A stretch of DNA of 64,000 nucleotides from Longispora fulva (lineage in GTDB: Bacteria > Actinomycetota > Actinomycetes > Mycobacteriales > Micromonosporaceae), in NCBI RefSeq assembly GCF_015751905.1, contig NZ_JADOUF010000001.1:2790001-2854000 (forward strand). Reading direction: 5' to 3'. The position numbers and the translations under genes were made by a program. Positions 56,841 to 64,000 of this stretch are shown one piece after another (the stretch's first letter is position 1; the number at the start of each line of letters is the position of its first letter). The notes beneath the pieces are model-generated. The model had not been told where the DNA came from. It did no database searches and saw only the letters and a list, made by a program, of their open reading frames with translations.

Positions 56841-57908
56841 CTACGGCGCGAGGGACCGCAGGTCAAGGAAATGCCAGGCGAGTCCCTCATTGTCGCCGGT
56901 CGACCACAGCAGCCAGTTGTCGCGGACTCCGAACGCGCCGGCCGCCGACGCGACCTGCACGACGCGGTGACCGGGGATGTCGTACAGGAACAGAGGCCTG
57001 ATGAGACCTGAGGCCGTGGAGGCCACCCCGGCGGTGAAGACGTCCAGGGTGTTCACCGCGCCGATCGGGTAGCTCGTCGGGCGTGCGCCCTGCTCGCCGA
57101 ACCTGCGCGGGTCGCTGCCGTCGACGCGGCGCAGTTCCAGGACCCCGTCGTCACTTGACCTGCACCACGCGGGGCCGCAACTGAGCCGGCGGCCCTTGGC
57201 CGCTGGCACCTTCAGGACGGCCTTGGTGTCGGCGTTGAGGAGCTCCACCGGTGCCCCGGTCGTGCTGATGGCCGGGGACAGCCACGGCCACGCGGACAGG
57301 GTGTAGCGGCCCTTGACTCGGGTGGTGCTGACCGGTCCGCCGGTGGCCGGCACGGCGCGCAGTTCCGTGCCGCCGTCGGGTCCGTCGCCGGCCCAGTGCA
57401 CGACGCCGTCGACGACCTGCAGATCCAACGCGCCCGCGCGTGCGCGGGGAGCGCCGGTGTCGGTGGCCAGCACCCGGGCCGGGCCGGCGGCGATGTCAGC
57501 GGTCCACAGGGTGGACCGCTGCCCTCCGTTGAGGTCCTTGACGCTGACGATCCAGAACAGTTGCCCGCCGGCGACGGTGTAGGCGTCCAACGTTCGGGCG
57601 AGGCCGGTGACGTTGGGGGCGAGTTCCCGGGTCTCGGTCGGGGTGCGCAGCACGAACGTCTTACCGTTGCGCATGCCCGCCAGGATGTCCGGCGAGACGA
57701 CCAGGAGGGGCAGGAACGTGCTGCCGTCCGGCTGGACGCTGGGCAGAGTGCTCACCTTCGCCGCCGGCCATGCGGTCTCCAACGGCACGGGCGGGCCGGC
57801 GGCGGCCGGTTGCGCTGGTGGGGCCGCAGGGTGTGGGGCCGGCAGCGCGAACAGTGCGCCGACGGCGGCCACGGCTGCCAGGGTGCTGGCTCGCAGTCGA
57901 AGATCCAT
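56841..57908 (-). CDS. Secreted protein of unknown function, probable beta-propeller
   Basis: The 355-aa product has a signal peptide (LRASTLAAVAAVGALFALPAP) and repeated strand-turn patterns (GGQLFWIVSVKD, DGVVHWAGDGPDGG, DNWLLWSTGDNEG) suggesting a propeller. Two Cys (SCGPAWC) may form a disulfide. The start ATG overlaps the previous stop by 1 nt, so it is the last gene of the operon with the His-rich membrane protein and UPF0718 permease. No enzyme motif is seen. Confidence 0.75.
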   Translation of the reverse strand: MDLRLRASTLAAVAAVGALFALPAPHPAAPPAQPAAAGPPVPLETAWPAAKVSTLPSVQPDGSTFLPLLVVSPDILAGMRNGKTFVLRTPTETRELAPNVTGLARTLDAYTVAGGQLFWIVSVKDLNGGQRSTLWTADIAAGPARVLATDTGAPRARAGALDLQVVDGVVHWAGDGPDGGTELRAVPATGGPVSTTRVKGRYTLSAWPWLSPAISTTGAPVELLNADTKAVLKVPAAKGRRLSCGPAWCRSSDDGVLELRRVDGSDPRRFGEQGARPTSYPIGAVNTLDVFTAGVASTASGLIRPLFLYDIPGHRVVQVASAAGAFGVRDNWLLWSTGDNEGLAWHFLDLRSLAP

Positions 57909-58651
57909 CACTCGTAGGCTTTCTTGGGAGCGGCGATCGGGGTCGCCTTCGTGACGGTGATGTAGGGAATCTTCTCGGCGCTGACCTCGTCGACGTCGGT
58001 GCGGGGGTCATACGTGCCGACGACCTCGATCCAGCTGTCCGGGGCCAGGCCGTCTGGCAGCGCGCCGGTGAGGCCGACTTTGATCGGCCGGGCGTCGGCG
58101 GCGCAGCAGGTGATGCGCAGCCGGGCCAGGTATACCCGGTTGTCGGGGCCTGCGACGACGAACCCGGAGAGTTTCACGGTCCGGTCGGTGAGGGTGCGGC
58201 CTCCGTCGAACACGGAGCGGCTGGCGTAGTCCAGGACGGATAGGCGGACCGGGTCGCCGGCGGGTAGTGGCGGGTAGTCGGCGTTGGCGGGGGCGGTGCC
58301 CAGGGCGGAGCCGGTCCGGTTGGCGGAGAATCCGCCGAGGGCGGGCGGGGCGAGCAGCAGCACGGCGAGCATCGGGACCATGAGCAGCCACGCGGCGTCA
58401 AACCGCCCGCCGTGCTCGTGCCCGTGCCCGTCGTGGTCATGGCCCTCGTGGTCATGGCCCTGGCGGGCGGTCTTGCGGAACAGGCCGGCGATCCCGAGGA
58501 CGGCGATGGCGACCATCGCCCCGCCGGCCAGGTACAGCAGCGGCCACATGCCCTCCTTGACGTAGCGGACGTAATTCCCGCTGACCGTGGTCTTGAGGAT
58601 CGCGCCGCCGACCAGCAGCAAGATCACCGACCGGGTGGCCTGTCTCACCAC
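57908..58651 (-). CDS. TIGR03943-family membrane protein with His-rich loop
   Basis: The 247-aa protein has three membrane helices near the N-terminus (about 5-25, 36-56, 85-106), a loop of alternating His/Asp (HDHEGHDHDGHGHEHGG, about 65-81) between the second and third, and an extracytoplasmic OB-like domain (DRTVKLSGFVVAGPDNRVYLARLRITCCAADA). The family normally pairs with an UPF0718-type permease, as here (7-nt overlap). The His-rich loop suggests metal binding, perhaps zinc or nickel. A role in metal handling is inferred. Confidence 0.85.
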   Translation of the reverse strand: MVRQATRSVILLLVGGAILKTTVSGNYVRYVKEGMWPLLYLAGGAMVAIAVLGIAGLFRKTARQGHDHEGHDHDGHGHEHGGRFDAAWLLMVPMLAVLLLAPPALGGFSANRTGSALGTAPANADYPPLPAGDPVRLSVLDYASRSVFDGGRTLTDRTVKLSGFVVAGPDNRVYLARLRITCCAADARPIKVGLTGALPDGLAPDSWIEVVGTYDPRTDVDEVSAEKIPYITVTKATPIAAPKKAYE

Positions 58652-59649
58652 AGCAGCGCTCCTGTTCCGACGGCGACGAGTACGGCGATGACGAAGGTGG
58701 TGGGTGCGAACCGCAGCGCGAACCGCCGGCCGAACGCCCCGACCTGCATGGCGAACAGTTTCAGATCGACCATCGGGCCCACGACCAGGAACACCAACCG
58801 CGCCGTGAGCGAGAACTGGGTCAACGACGCCGCCACGAACGCGTCAGCCTCCGAACAGATCGACAACACCACAGCCAGGACGGCCAGCGCGAGCACAGCC
58901 AGCACCGGATTGTCCGCGACAGCCCGCAGCCACGACGGCGGCACGGTCACGTTCAGCGTCGCCGCGGCGAACGCGCCGATCGCCAGGTACCCGCCAGCCT
59001 GGGTCATGTCGTGCCGCGCCGCCGCCACGAACGCCATCACCTTGCCCTCGCCGGCGTGGTCGTGGTGTTTCGGCTGGCGCAGCCAGTCATCGCGGCCGAC
59101 CCGCAGCCACAACCAGCCCATCAACACCGCCGCCCCCAGGCTCGCGCCGAACCGGGCGAACACCATGGACGGTTGACCAGGGAAGGCGACATACGTCGAC
59201 ACCATCACCACCGGATTGATCGCCGGCGCGGACAACAGGAACGCCAACGCCGCCCCCGGGGTGACGCCGCGGCGGACGAGCGCGCCAGCGACCGGCACCG
59301 AGGCGCACTCGCAGCCGGGCAGGATGCCCCCGGCGATACCAGCGGCCGGCACGGCCAACATCTTGTTCTTCGGCAAAGCCCTCGTGAAAAACGCCGGCGG
59401 CACGAACACCGCAATCGCCGCCGACAGCAGGGTGCCGAGGGCGACGAACGGCATCGCCTGAATCACGATCGAGATGAACACCGTCGACCAACTCTGCAAC
59501 CGCGGCGTACCCATCGCATCAGAGAGAAGGCCCCTGCCCAGCGCCGCTAGCACGAGGAGAACGGCGAGGACCTCCACGGAACGCACCGACCAGCGTCGGG
59601 TTGACGCGGGTGGGGCGCCGGTGGCCCGCCCGACGGTTTGTGTCTGCAC
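58645..59649 (-). CDS. UPF0718 / SO_0444-type permease
   Basis: The GTG at 59649 gives 334 aa; a much longer upstream frame reads as non-protein. The two-repeat membrane protein carries GGILPGCECASVPVAGALVRRGVTPGAALAFLLSAPAINP in the first half and SICSEADAFVAASL in the second. The paired Cys motifs (GCECAS, CSEAD) resemble permeases proposed to export metals or, in some members, organo-arsenicals. Substrate is not settled. It heads a three-gene operon. Confidence 0.87.
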   Translation of the reverse strand: MQTQTVGRATGAPPASTRRWSVRSVEVLAVLLVLAALGRGLLSDAMGTPRLQSWSTVFISIVIQAMPFVALGTLLSAAIAVFVPPAFFTRALPKNKMLAVPAAGIAGGILPGCECASVPVAGALVRRGVTPGAALAFLLSAPAINPVVMVSTYVAFPGQPSMVFARFGASLGAAVLMGWLWLRVGRDDWLRQPKHHDHAGEGKVMAFVAAARHDMTQAGGYLAIGAFAAATLNVTVPPSWLRAVADNPVLAVLALAVLAVVLSICSEADAFVAASLTQFSLTARLVFLVVGPMVDLKLFAMQVGAFGRRFALRFAPTTFVIAVLVAVGTGALLW

Positions 59650-59697
59650 AGAGTGCAGGCTACGGCTCCAACGCCTCCAGATAAAGGAGTGAAAACC

Positions 59698-59726
59698 ATA
59701 TAACGGGCACGTTAGGTTGGGCGCAA
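59698..59726 (-). promoter_or_regulatory. Candidate promoter of the permease operon
   Basis: On the minus strand TTGCGC (complement of 59721-59726) and TTATAT (complement of 59698-59703) are 17 nt apart, 49 nt before the GTG at 59649. The AT-rich patch next to it (TGAAAACCAT on the plus strand) resembles half of a Zur-type box, but the second half does not match. Confidence 0.45.
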
Positions 59727-59869
59727 CGGTGCATCGCTCATCATGTCGACCCCTGAAGTGGGCCGTGAGCACCGGCGCGCCACGATCGCCGACCCGGCTC
59801 CTCGACGGCAGCCCGGCCGTGACAGCGCCCGGCCCGCCAGGACACGCGTCCCGGCGGGTCGGGGCCGGG

Positions 59870-60394
59870 TCAGGCCGGGGACTCCCGGATCGGAATCTCA
59901 AAGTGCACGACCGGTGACGCGTCCCGGTCGGCGTGTACCTGCTTGGCCTGGGAGCGCCAGAAGGCCTCCGCTCCGGGTACCCGGGTGTCGGTGTGCAGGT
60001 AGATGGCGCTGTAGCCGCCGGCCCGGGCGACGAAGGCGCACGCCTCGCCGACGAGGGCCCGGGCGAGGCCGTGGCGGCGGTGTTCGGGGCGGACGTACAC
60101 CCGGAAGAGTTGGGCGGTGGATCCGGACGGGTAGCGCTCGACCAGCCACGCCGGGTGCGGCGGGCACCGGGGGCCCTCGGCGCGCACCCCGGTCGTGGCG
60201 ACCACCTCCCCGTCGAGGATCGCGACGAACAACGCGTGGCGGGCCGGTGCCAGGTAGGCGGTGCGGGGATCCACGACGTCGGCATGCCAGCGGGGCACGT
60301 AGCCGTGGCCGAGGTCGCGGTAGAACGTGTCGAGCATGACGTGGCGCGCGCCGTCGAGGTCGCCCTCGCCCGCCGCCCTGATCGTGTAGGTCAT
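59870..60394 (-). CDS. GNAT-family acetyltransferase
   Basis: The 174-aa protein has acetyl-CoA motif A in LFRVYVRPEHRRHGLARALVGEA and a C-terminal strand-helix YSAIYLHTDTRVPGAEAFWRS. Its start overlaps the ABC ATPase stop by 4 nt, so it is the last gene of the peptide/nickel-type importer operon. It may acetylate the imported compound or a metallophore, or protect against it. Confidence 0.88.
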   Translation of the reverse strand: MTYTIRAAGEGDLDGARHVMLDTFYRDLGHGYVPRWHADVVDPRTAYLAPARHALFVAILDGEVVATTGVRAEGPRCPPHPAWLVERYPSGSTAQLFRVYVRPEHRRHGLARALVGEACAFVARAGGYSAIYLHTDTRVPGAEAFWRSQAKQVHADRDASPVVHFEIPIRESPA

Positions 60395-61908
60395 CGCACC
60401 TCCTGGTCGGCGAGCGCGTCGAGTTGCGCCCGGGTGAGCGGGTGTCGCGGGTCGGTGAGCAGGGCCGCGGTGGGGCCGTGCTCGACGAGCTGTCCGTCGG
60501 CGAGGACGGCCAGATGGTCAGACATCTCTGCGACGAGCGGCAGGTCGTGGCTGATCAGCACGAGCGTGGTGGCCAAGCCGGCGAGCAGGTCCATCAGGGC
60601 GCGTTGGGTGAGCGGGTCCAGCGCGGAGGTGACCTCGTCGCAGACCAGCACATCGGGCTCGGCGAGGAGGGCCCGGGCGATGGCGGCGCGTTGCAGTTCG
60701 CCGCCGGACAGGCCACCCGGTCGCCTGCCGGCGGTTGCGGGGGCGACTCCCAGCCGGGTCAGGAGCGCGTCGGCCTCCGCGTGCGCCGGGCCGGTCGCGA
60801 GGCCGCGCAGCCGGATCGCGGTCCGTGCGACCTGGTCCAGGACGGGGCGGCGCTGGTCGAAGGAGGCGTGCGGGTCCTGGAACACGTACTGCACCCGGCG
60901 GCGCTGGGCCAGGTCGCGCCGGTCGAGTCGGGCGGGCAGTACCTCGCCGCGCACGCTCACCGTGCCGGTGGCCGGTTCGTGCAGGCCAGCCAGGCACCGG
61001 CCGAGGGTCGTCTTGCCGCTGCCGGACGCGCCGACGACGCCGAGGCGTCCGCCGGCCGGCACCGACAGGTCCAATGGGGCGAGGGCCGGGCGGCGGCCGT
61101 ACCTGGCCGACAGGCCCGCGACCCGCAGGAGCGCCGCGGCGGGCGGCACCGGCGCGGGGATGCGCCATTGGGGCTCTGCGGCGAGAAGTTCCCGGGTGTA
61201 GGCGTGTACCGGTGCCGCCAACGTCGCGACCGGCCCCTGTTCGACGACCCGGCCCCGGCGCAGGACCACGATCTGTTCGGCGAGTACGCGGACCGCGCCG
61301 AGGTCGTGGGTGAGGAGCACGAGCGTGAGCCCGGCGGCGGCGAGTCCGGCGAGTTCGTCGAGGACGGCGCGGCGGGTGACCGGGTCCAGGCCGGTGGTGG
61401 GTTCGTCGAGGACGAGAACCCGGGGCCCGCCGACGAGTGCCCCGGCGAGGGCGAGCCGTTGCTGCTGGCCGCCGGAGAACTGGTGCGGGAATCGGCGCAT
61501 CGTGTCACGGTCGGAGGGCAGTTGGGCCGCGGTGAGGGCGGCGGCCACGGCCTCGCGGGCACCGGCACGCCGGCCCCGCACCGCGGTGGACGGGCGCGCC
61601 CTCGCGAGTTCGGCGAGGACCCCGCCGACGCGACGGGCCGGGTTGAGCGCTGAGGCCGGGTGTTGGGGCACGTAGCCGACCAGGCCACGGGCCTTCTCGG
61701 CGAGCATGTCGTGGCCGTCGACGACGACCCGGCCCGCCAGGGTCACGCCGGGGCGGGTCTCGCCGAGGAGGGCGAGGCCGGTGGTCGTTTTGCCGCTGCC
61801 GGACTCTCCGATGAGGGCGAGCACCCCGCCGGCCCGGACCCGCACGGTCATACGGTCCACGATGGTTGTTCCATCGACGCGGGCCACCAGGTCGGTGAGT
61901 TCGATCAT
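60391..61908 (-). CDS. Fused two-domain ABC ATPase, dipeptide/nickel type (DppD-DppF)
   Basis: The ATG at 61908 (ATGA overlap with the permease) gives 505 aa with two complete ATPase domains. The first has GESGSGKTT (about 33), FSGGQQQR and LVLDEPTTGLD; the second has GASGSGKTT (about 293), LSGGELQR and LVCDEVTSALD. The order equals DppD followed by DppF joined in one chain, as in several actinobacterial peptide, nickel or opine importers. It powers the two permeases encoded upstream. Confidence 0.93.
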   Translation of the reverse strand: MIELTDLVARVDGTTIVDRMTVRVRAGGVLALIGESGSGKTTTGLALLGETRPGVTLAGRVVVDGHDMLAEKARGLVGYVPQHPASALNPARRVGGVLAELARARPSTAVRGRRAGAREAVAAALTAAQLPSDRDTMRRFPHQFSGGQQQRLALAGALVGGPRVLVLDEPTTGLDPVTRRAVLDELAGLAAAGLTLVLLTHDLGAVRVLAEQIVVLRRGRVVEQGPVATLAAPVHAYTRELLAAEPQWRIPAPVPPAAALLRVAGLSARYGRRPALAPLDLSVPAGGRLGVVGASGSGKTTLGRCLAGLHEPATGTVSVRGEVLPARLDRRDLAQRRRVQYVFQDPHASFDQRRPVLDQVARTAIRLRGLATGPAHAEADALLTRLGVAPATAGRRPGGLSGGELQRAAIARALLAEPDVLVCDEVTSALDPLTQRALMDLLAGLATTLVLISHDLPLVAEMSDHLAVLADGQLVEHGPTAALLTDPRHPLTRAQLDALADQEVR

Positions 61909-62687
61909 CGTCGTCTCCGGGTGAGGTCGTCGGCGAGCAGGTTCACGCCGACGGTGAGGGCCACGATCAGCAGCGCCGGGGCGAGGACCGCCCACGGCTG
62001 AAGGAGCAGGCCGGCGCGGTTGCGGTCGACGAGTACGGCCCAATCGGCCGAGCCGGGTGGCAGTCCGACGCCGAGGAAGTTAGCGGCGCCGACGAGGTAC
62101 ACGGCGGTGGTCAGCCGGGTGCCGGCGTCGGCGGCGAGGGGGCGGGCGATCTCGCGGGCGACGAAGACGGTGTACACCCGCCAGCGGGGCTCGCCCTGCA
62201 GCACCATCGCCTCGGCGGCCGGCCGGCGGATCGCGTCGAGGGCCGCGGCCCGCACGAGGCGGGCGATGGCCGGGGTGTTGACGACGGCGACGACGGCGAC
62301 GACCATGCCGACGCCGCGGTCGGTGAGCGAGGCGACGAGCAACAGCACGAGCAGCGCGGGCACCGCCAGCAGCACGTCCAGGGGCCGCATCGCCAGCTCG
62401 TCGAGCCAGCGACGCCGGGTGCCGGCGGCGGCGAGTCCGAGAAGTGCCCCGGCGGCGTAGGCGACGAGGGTGGCGGCCGCGGCGAGCAGCAGGACGGAGG
62501 TGCCGCCGCGCAGAACCAGGCCGAGGACGTCGCGGCCGAGGAAATCGGTCCCCAGCAGGTGACCGGGGCCCGACCAGTAGGCGATGTCGCGCCTGGTGGT
62601 GGTCAACGGCGCGAACGCGGGGCCGGCGACGGCGACGGCGACCGGCACCGCGACGAGCGCCCCCGCGACCACGGTCCGGCCCCTCAT
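61905..62687 (-). CDS. Dipeptide/nickel-type ABC permease (DppC-like)
   Basis: The ATG at 62687 has GGGAGG 6 nt upstream and gives 260 aa; an in-frame ATG at 62735 is less well supported. The motif HLLGTDFLGRDVLGLVLRGGTSVLL is the DppC/NikC hallmark, followed by about five membrane helices and the EAA-like loop AAEAMVLQGEPRWRVYTVFVAREI. The LVGAANFLGVGLPPGSADWAVLV stretch is also typical. Confidence 0.92.
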   Translation of the reverse strand: MRGRTVVAGALVAVPVAVAVAGPAFAPLTTTRRDIAYWSGPGHLLGTDFLGRDVLGLVLRGGTSVLLLAAAATLVAYAAGALLGLAAAGTRRRWLDELAMRPLDVLLAVPALLVLLLVASLTDRGVGMVVAVVAVVNTPAIARLVRAAALDAIRRPAAEAMVLQGEPRWRVYTVFVAREIARPLAADAGTRLTTAVYLVGAANFLGVGLPPGSADWAVLVDRNRAGLLLQPWAVLAPALLIVALTVGVNLLADDLTRRRR

Positions 62688-62745
62688 CGTGCGCCTCCCG
62701 CCGCGGCCGGGCGGGCGGCGGGCGGCCATGGGCATCGGCTCGGTG

Positions 62746-63684
62746 TCACCTGGTCACCTGCGCCCGGGGCGTCAGGCGGTAGGCGGTCAGGTCGGCTGCC
62801 AGGTTCACGCAGATCACCACGGCCCCGACCAGTACGGTCGCGGCCTGCACGACCGGGATGTCGCGCCCGGACACCGCTTCGACGATCGCGGCGGCCAGCC
62901 CGGGCACGGCGAACACGGCCTCCACGACCACGATGCCGCCGAACAGCCAGTCGACGGTGCGGGCGAGTTGCTGCACGGCGGGGACGAGGGCGTTGGGCAG
63001 CGCGTGTCGCAACACCACCCGCCACGGGGACAGCCCGTGCCGTCGGACGTGTGCGACGTACTCCGACGCCAGGGCGTCGACCATCCCGGCCCGGATCAGC
63101 CGGACCAGGGAGGCCGCCGACCGGGCGAACAGGACCGTCACCGGCAGAACCAGCAGAACGGGCGTCTGTGCCAGGGAACCGCCGACGGCGGTGGCGGGCA
63201 GCACCCCGAGCCACAGGGCGAACACGGCGACGAGGAGCACGGCGAGGGCGTATTCGGGGACGGCGTGCAGGGCAACGGTCGCGGCGCTGATCGCCCGGTC
63301 GACCCTGCCTCCCTCGCGCAGCGCGGCGAGCACGCCGAGCAGCAGCGACAGCGGGAGCAGCACCGCGAGGGTGACCCCTGCCAGCAGAGCCGTGGGCCCG
63401 ACAGCCGCGCCGAGCACGTCGCCGACCGGGCGGCCGGTGACCAGGGACGTACCCAGGTCACCGGTCACCAGATCCGTCAGCCAGTCGACGTAACGGTCCC
63501 ACGCCGGCCGGTCCAGGCCCAGGGAGTGCCGGATCACGGCGATCCTGGCCGGGTCGGGCAGATCGCCCGCAGCGACCACGGCCGCGTCGCCGGGTAGGGC
63601 CGCGGTGAGGACGAAGACGCCGGTGGCGACGACGAACAGCTGGGCGAGGCCGACGCCCAGCCGGCCGATGGTGTAGCGCAGCAC
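62746..63684 (-). CDS. Dipeptide/nickel-type ABC permease (DppB-like)
   Basis: The GTG at 63684, 5 nt after the binding-protein stop, gives 312 aa: LRYTIGRLGVGLAQLFVVATGVFVL is the standard DppB/NikB opening. A periplasmic loop with GDLGTSLVTGRPV, and LASEYVAHVRRHGLSPWRVVLRHALPNALVPAV, the EAA region, follow. It pairs with the DppC-like protein. Confidence 0.92.
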   Translation of the reverse strand: MLRYTIGRLGVGLAQLFVVATGVFVLTAALPGDAAVVAAGDLPDPARIAVIRHSLGLDRPAWDRYVDWLTDLVTGDLGTSLVTGRPVGDVLGAAVGPTALLAGVTLAVLLPLSLLLGVLAALREGGRVDRAISAATVALHAVPEYALAVLLVAVFALWLGVLPATAVGGSLAQTPVLLVLPVTVLFARSAASLVRLIRAGMVDALASEYVAHVRRHGLSPWRVVLRHALPNALVPAVQQLARTVDWLFGGIVVVEAVFAVPGLAAAIVEAVSGRDIPVVQAATVLVGAVVICVNLAADLTAYRLTPRAQVTR

Positions 63685-63689
63685 GTCGG

Positions 63690-64000
63690 TCAGGCCAGCC
63701 AGACCTTGTCGAAGCGGGCCCAGTCCAGGGTGTTCGGCGGGGCGTCGGCGACGCCGTTGAGCCCCGCGGACGTGCCGACGATCCAGTCCGCGAAACCCCA
63801 GACGAGCAGGCCGCACCTCTCGTGCAACTGGACCTGCATGTCCTTGTAGGCGGCGGTCCGCGCGGCGGGGTCGACTGTCGACTGCATCGTGCGGTACAGG
63901 GCGTCGAACTCTGGCGAACCCCACTTGGTCACGTTCTGCGGGGAGGTGGTGAGCAGTCGGGACGCCAGGTGGGTGTCGATCGGCATGGAACCCGACCGGT
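63690..64000 (-). CDS. Peptide/nickel-type solute-binding protein, C-terminal end only
   Basis: The frame is open to the window edge; about 103 residues are visible and the rest lies beyond it. The segment PVGFMPIDTHLASRLLTTSP, then EFDALYRTMQSTVDPAARTAAYKDMQVQLHERCGLLVWGF, is the usual C-terminal lobe of SBP family 5 (DppA/NikA) proteins. It is the first visible gene of the importer operon. The ligand cannot be judged without the N-terminal part. Confidence 0.9.
   Translation of the reverse strand, partial: RSGSMPIDTHLASRLLTTSPQNVTKWGSPEFDALYRTMQSTVDPAARTAAYKDMQVQLHERCGLLVWGFADWIVGTSAGLNGVADAPPNTLDWARFDKVWLA

Noticed and set aside
59650-60285. Long minus-strand extension of the UPF0718 permease
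   Set aside because: It overlaps the acetyltransferase gene in another frame and reads as Pro/Arg/Ser filler; the membrane protein is complete from 59649.

Overview
The window is GC-rich, densely coded DNA with GTG/ATG starts, GGAGG-type ribosome sites, many 4-nt gene overlaps and numerous secreted multi-module glycosidases. This suggests a filamentous or soil actinomycete; a Micromonosporaceae-like host is a guess, because no marker gene fixes the genus.

Layout. 1-2.3 kb: the end of a lanthipeptide locus, with a truncated synthetase whose cyclase keeps its zinc ligands (class IV, LanL-like) followed by a Cys/Ser/Thr-rich precursor that carries an unusual Sec-signal-like N-terminus. 2.5-19.6 kb: a secreted-carbohydrate locus. 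A minus-strand operon (solute-binding lipoprotein, two permeases, beta-helix protein, GH43 exo-galactanase-like enzyme) diverges from a GH42 beta-galactosidase and a LacI regulator. A GH29 fucosidase and another beta-helix/ricin protein follow. The set fits import and breakdown of a fucosylated type II (arabino)galactan. Two near-identical 14-bp LacI-type operators lie before the divergent operons and before lacI. 19.9-25 kb: a looser region with an IS481 transposase remnant, a SnoaL protein, an ECF sigma factor, a TfoX-like protein, a phosphotransferase and gene debris. 25-34.3 kb: a second carbohydrate locus (beta-helix/discoidin protein, GntR regulator, ABC importer, enolase-superfamily enzyme, CE7 esterase). 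34.4-38.6 kb: an NmrA/TetR divergent pair with two matching operators, an orphan murF, an acetyltransferase and a small membrane protein.

38.8-52.1 kb: the most striking part, a five-gene, translationally coupled minus-strand operon. It encodes a 2257-aa protein (two PfaD-like flavin barrels, KS, AT, ACP with an SIDSIKR motif, KR), a 1422-aa protein (KS, AT, DH, PPTase-like end), a free ACP, an alpha/beta hydrolase and a UGT-type glycosyltransferase. It looks like a compact polyunsaturated-fatty-acid-type 'secondary lipid' synthase, probably making a glycosylated lipid or polyene.

52.4-64 kb: a YibE/F membrane protein, an M4 metalloprotease, a three-gene operon with a His-rich membrane protein and an UPF0718 permease, then a dipeptide/nickel-type ABC importer operon (binding protein cut by the window end, two permeases, fused two-domain ATPase, GNAT acetyltransferase).
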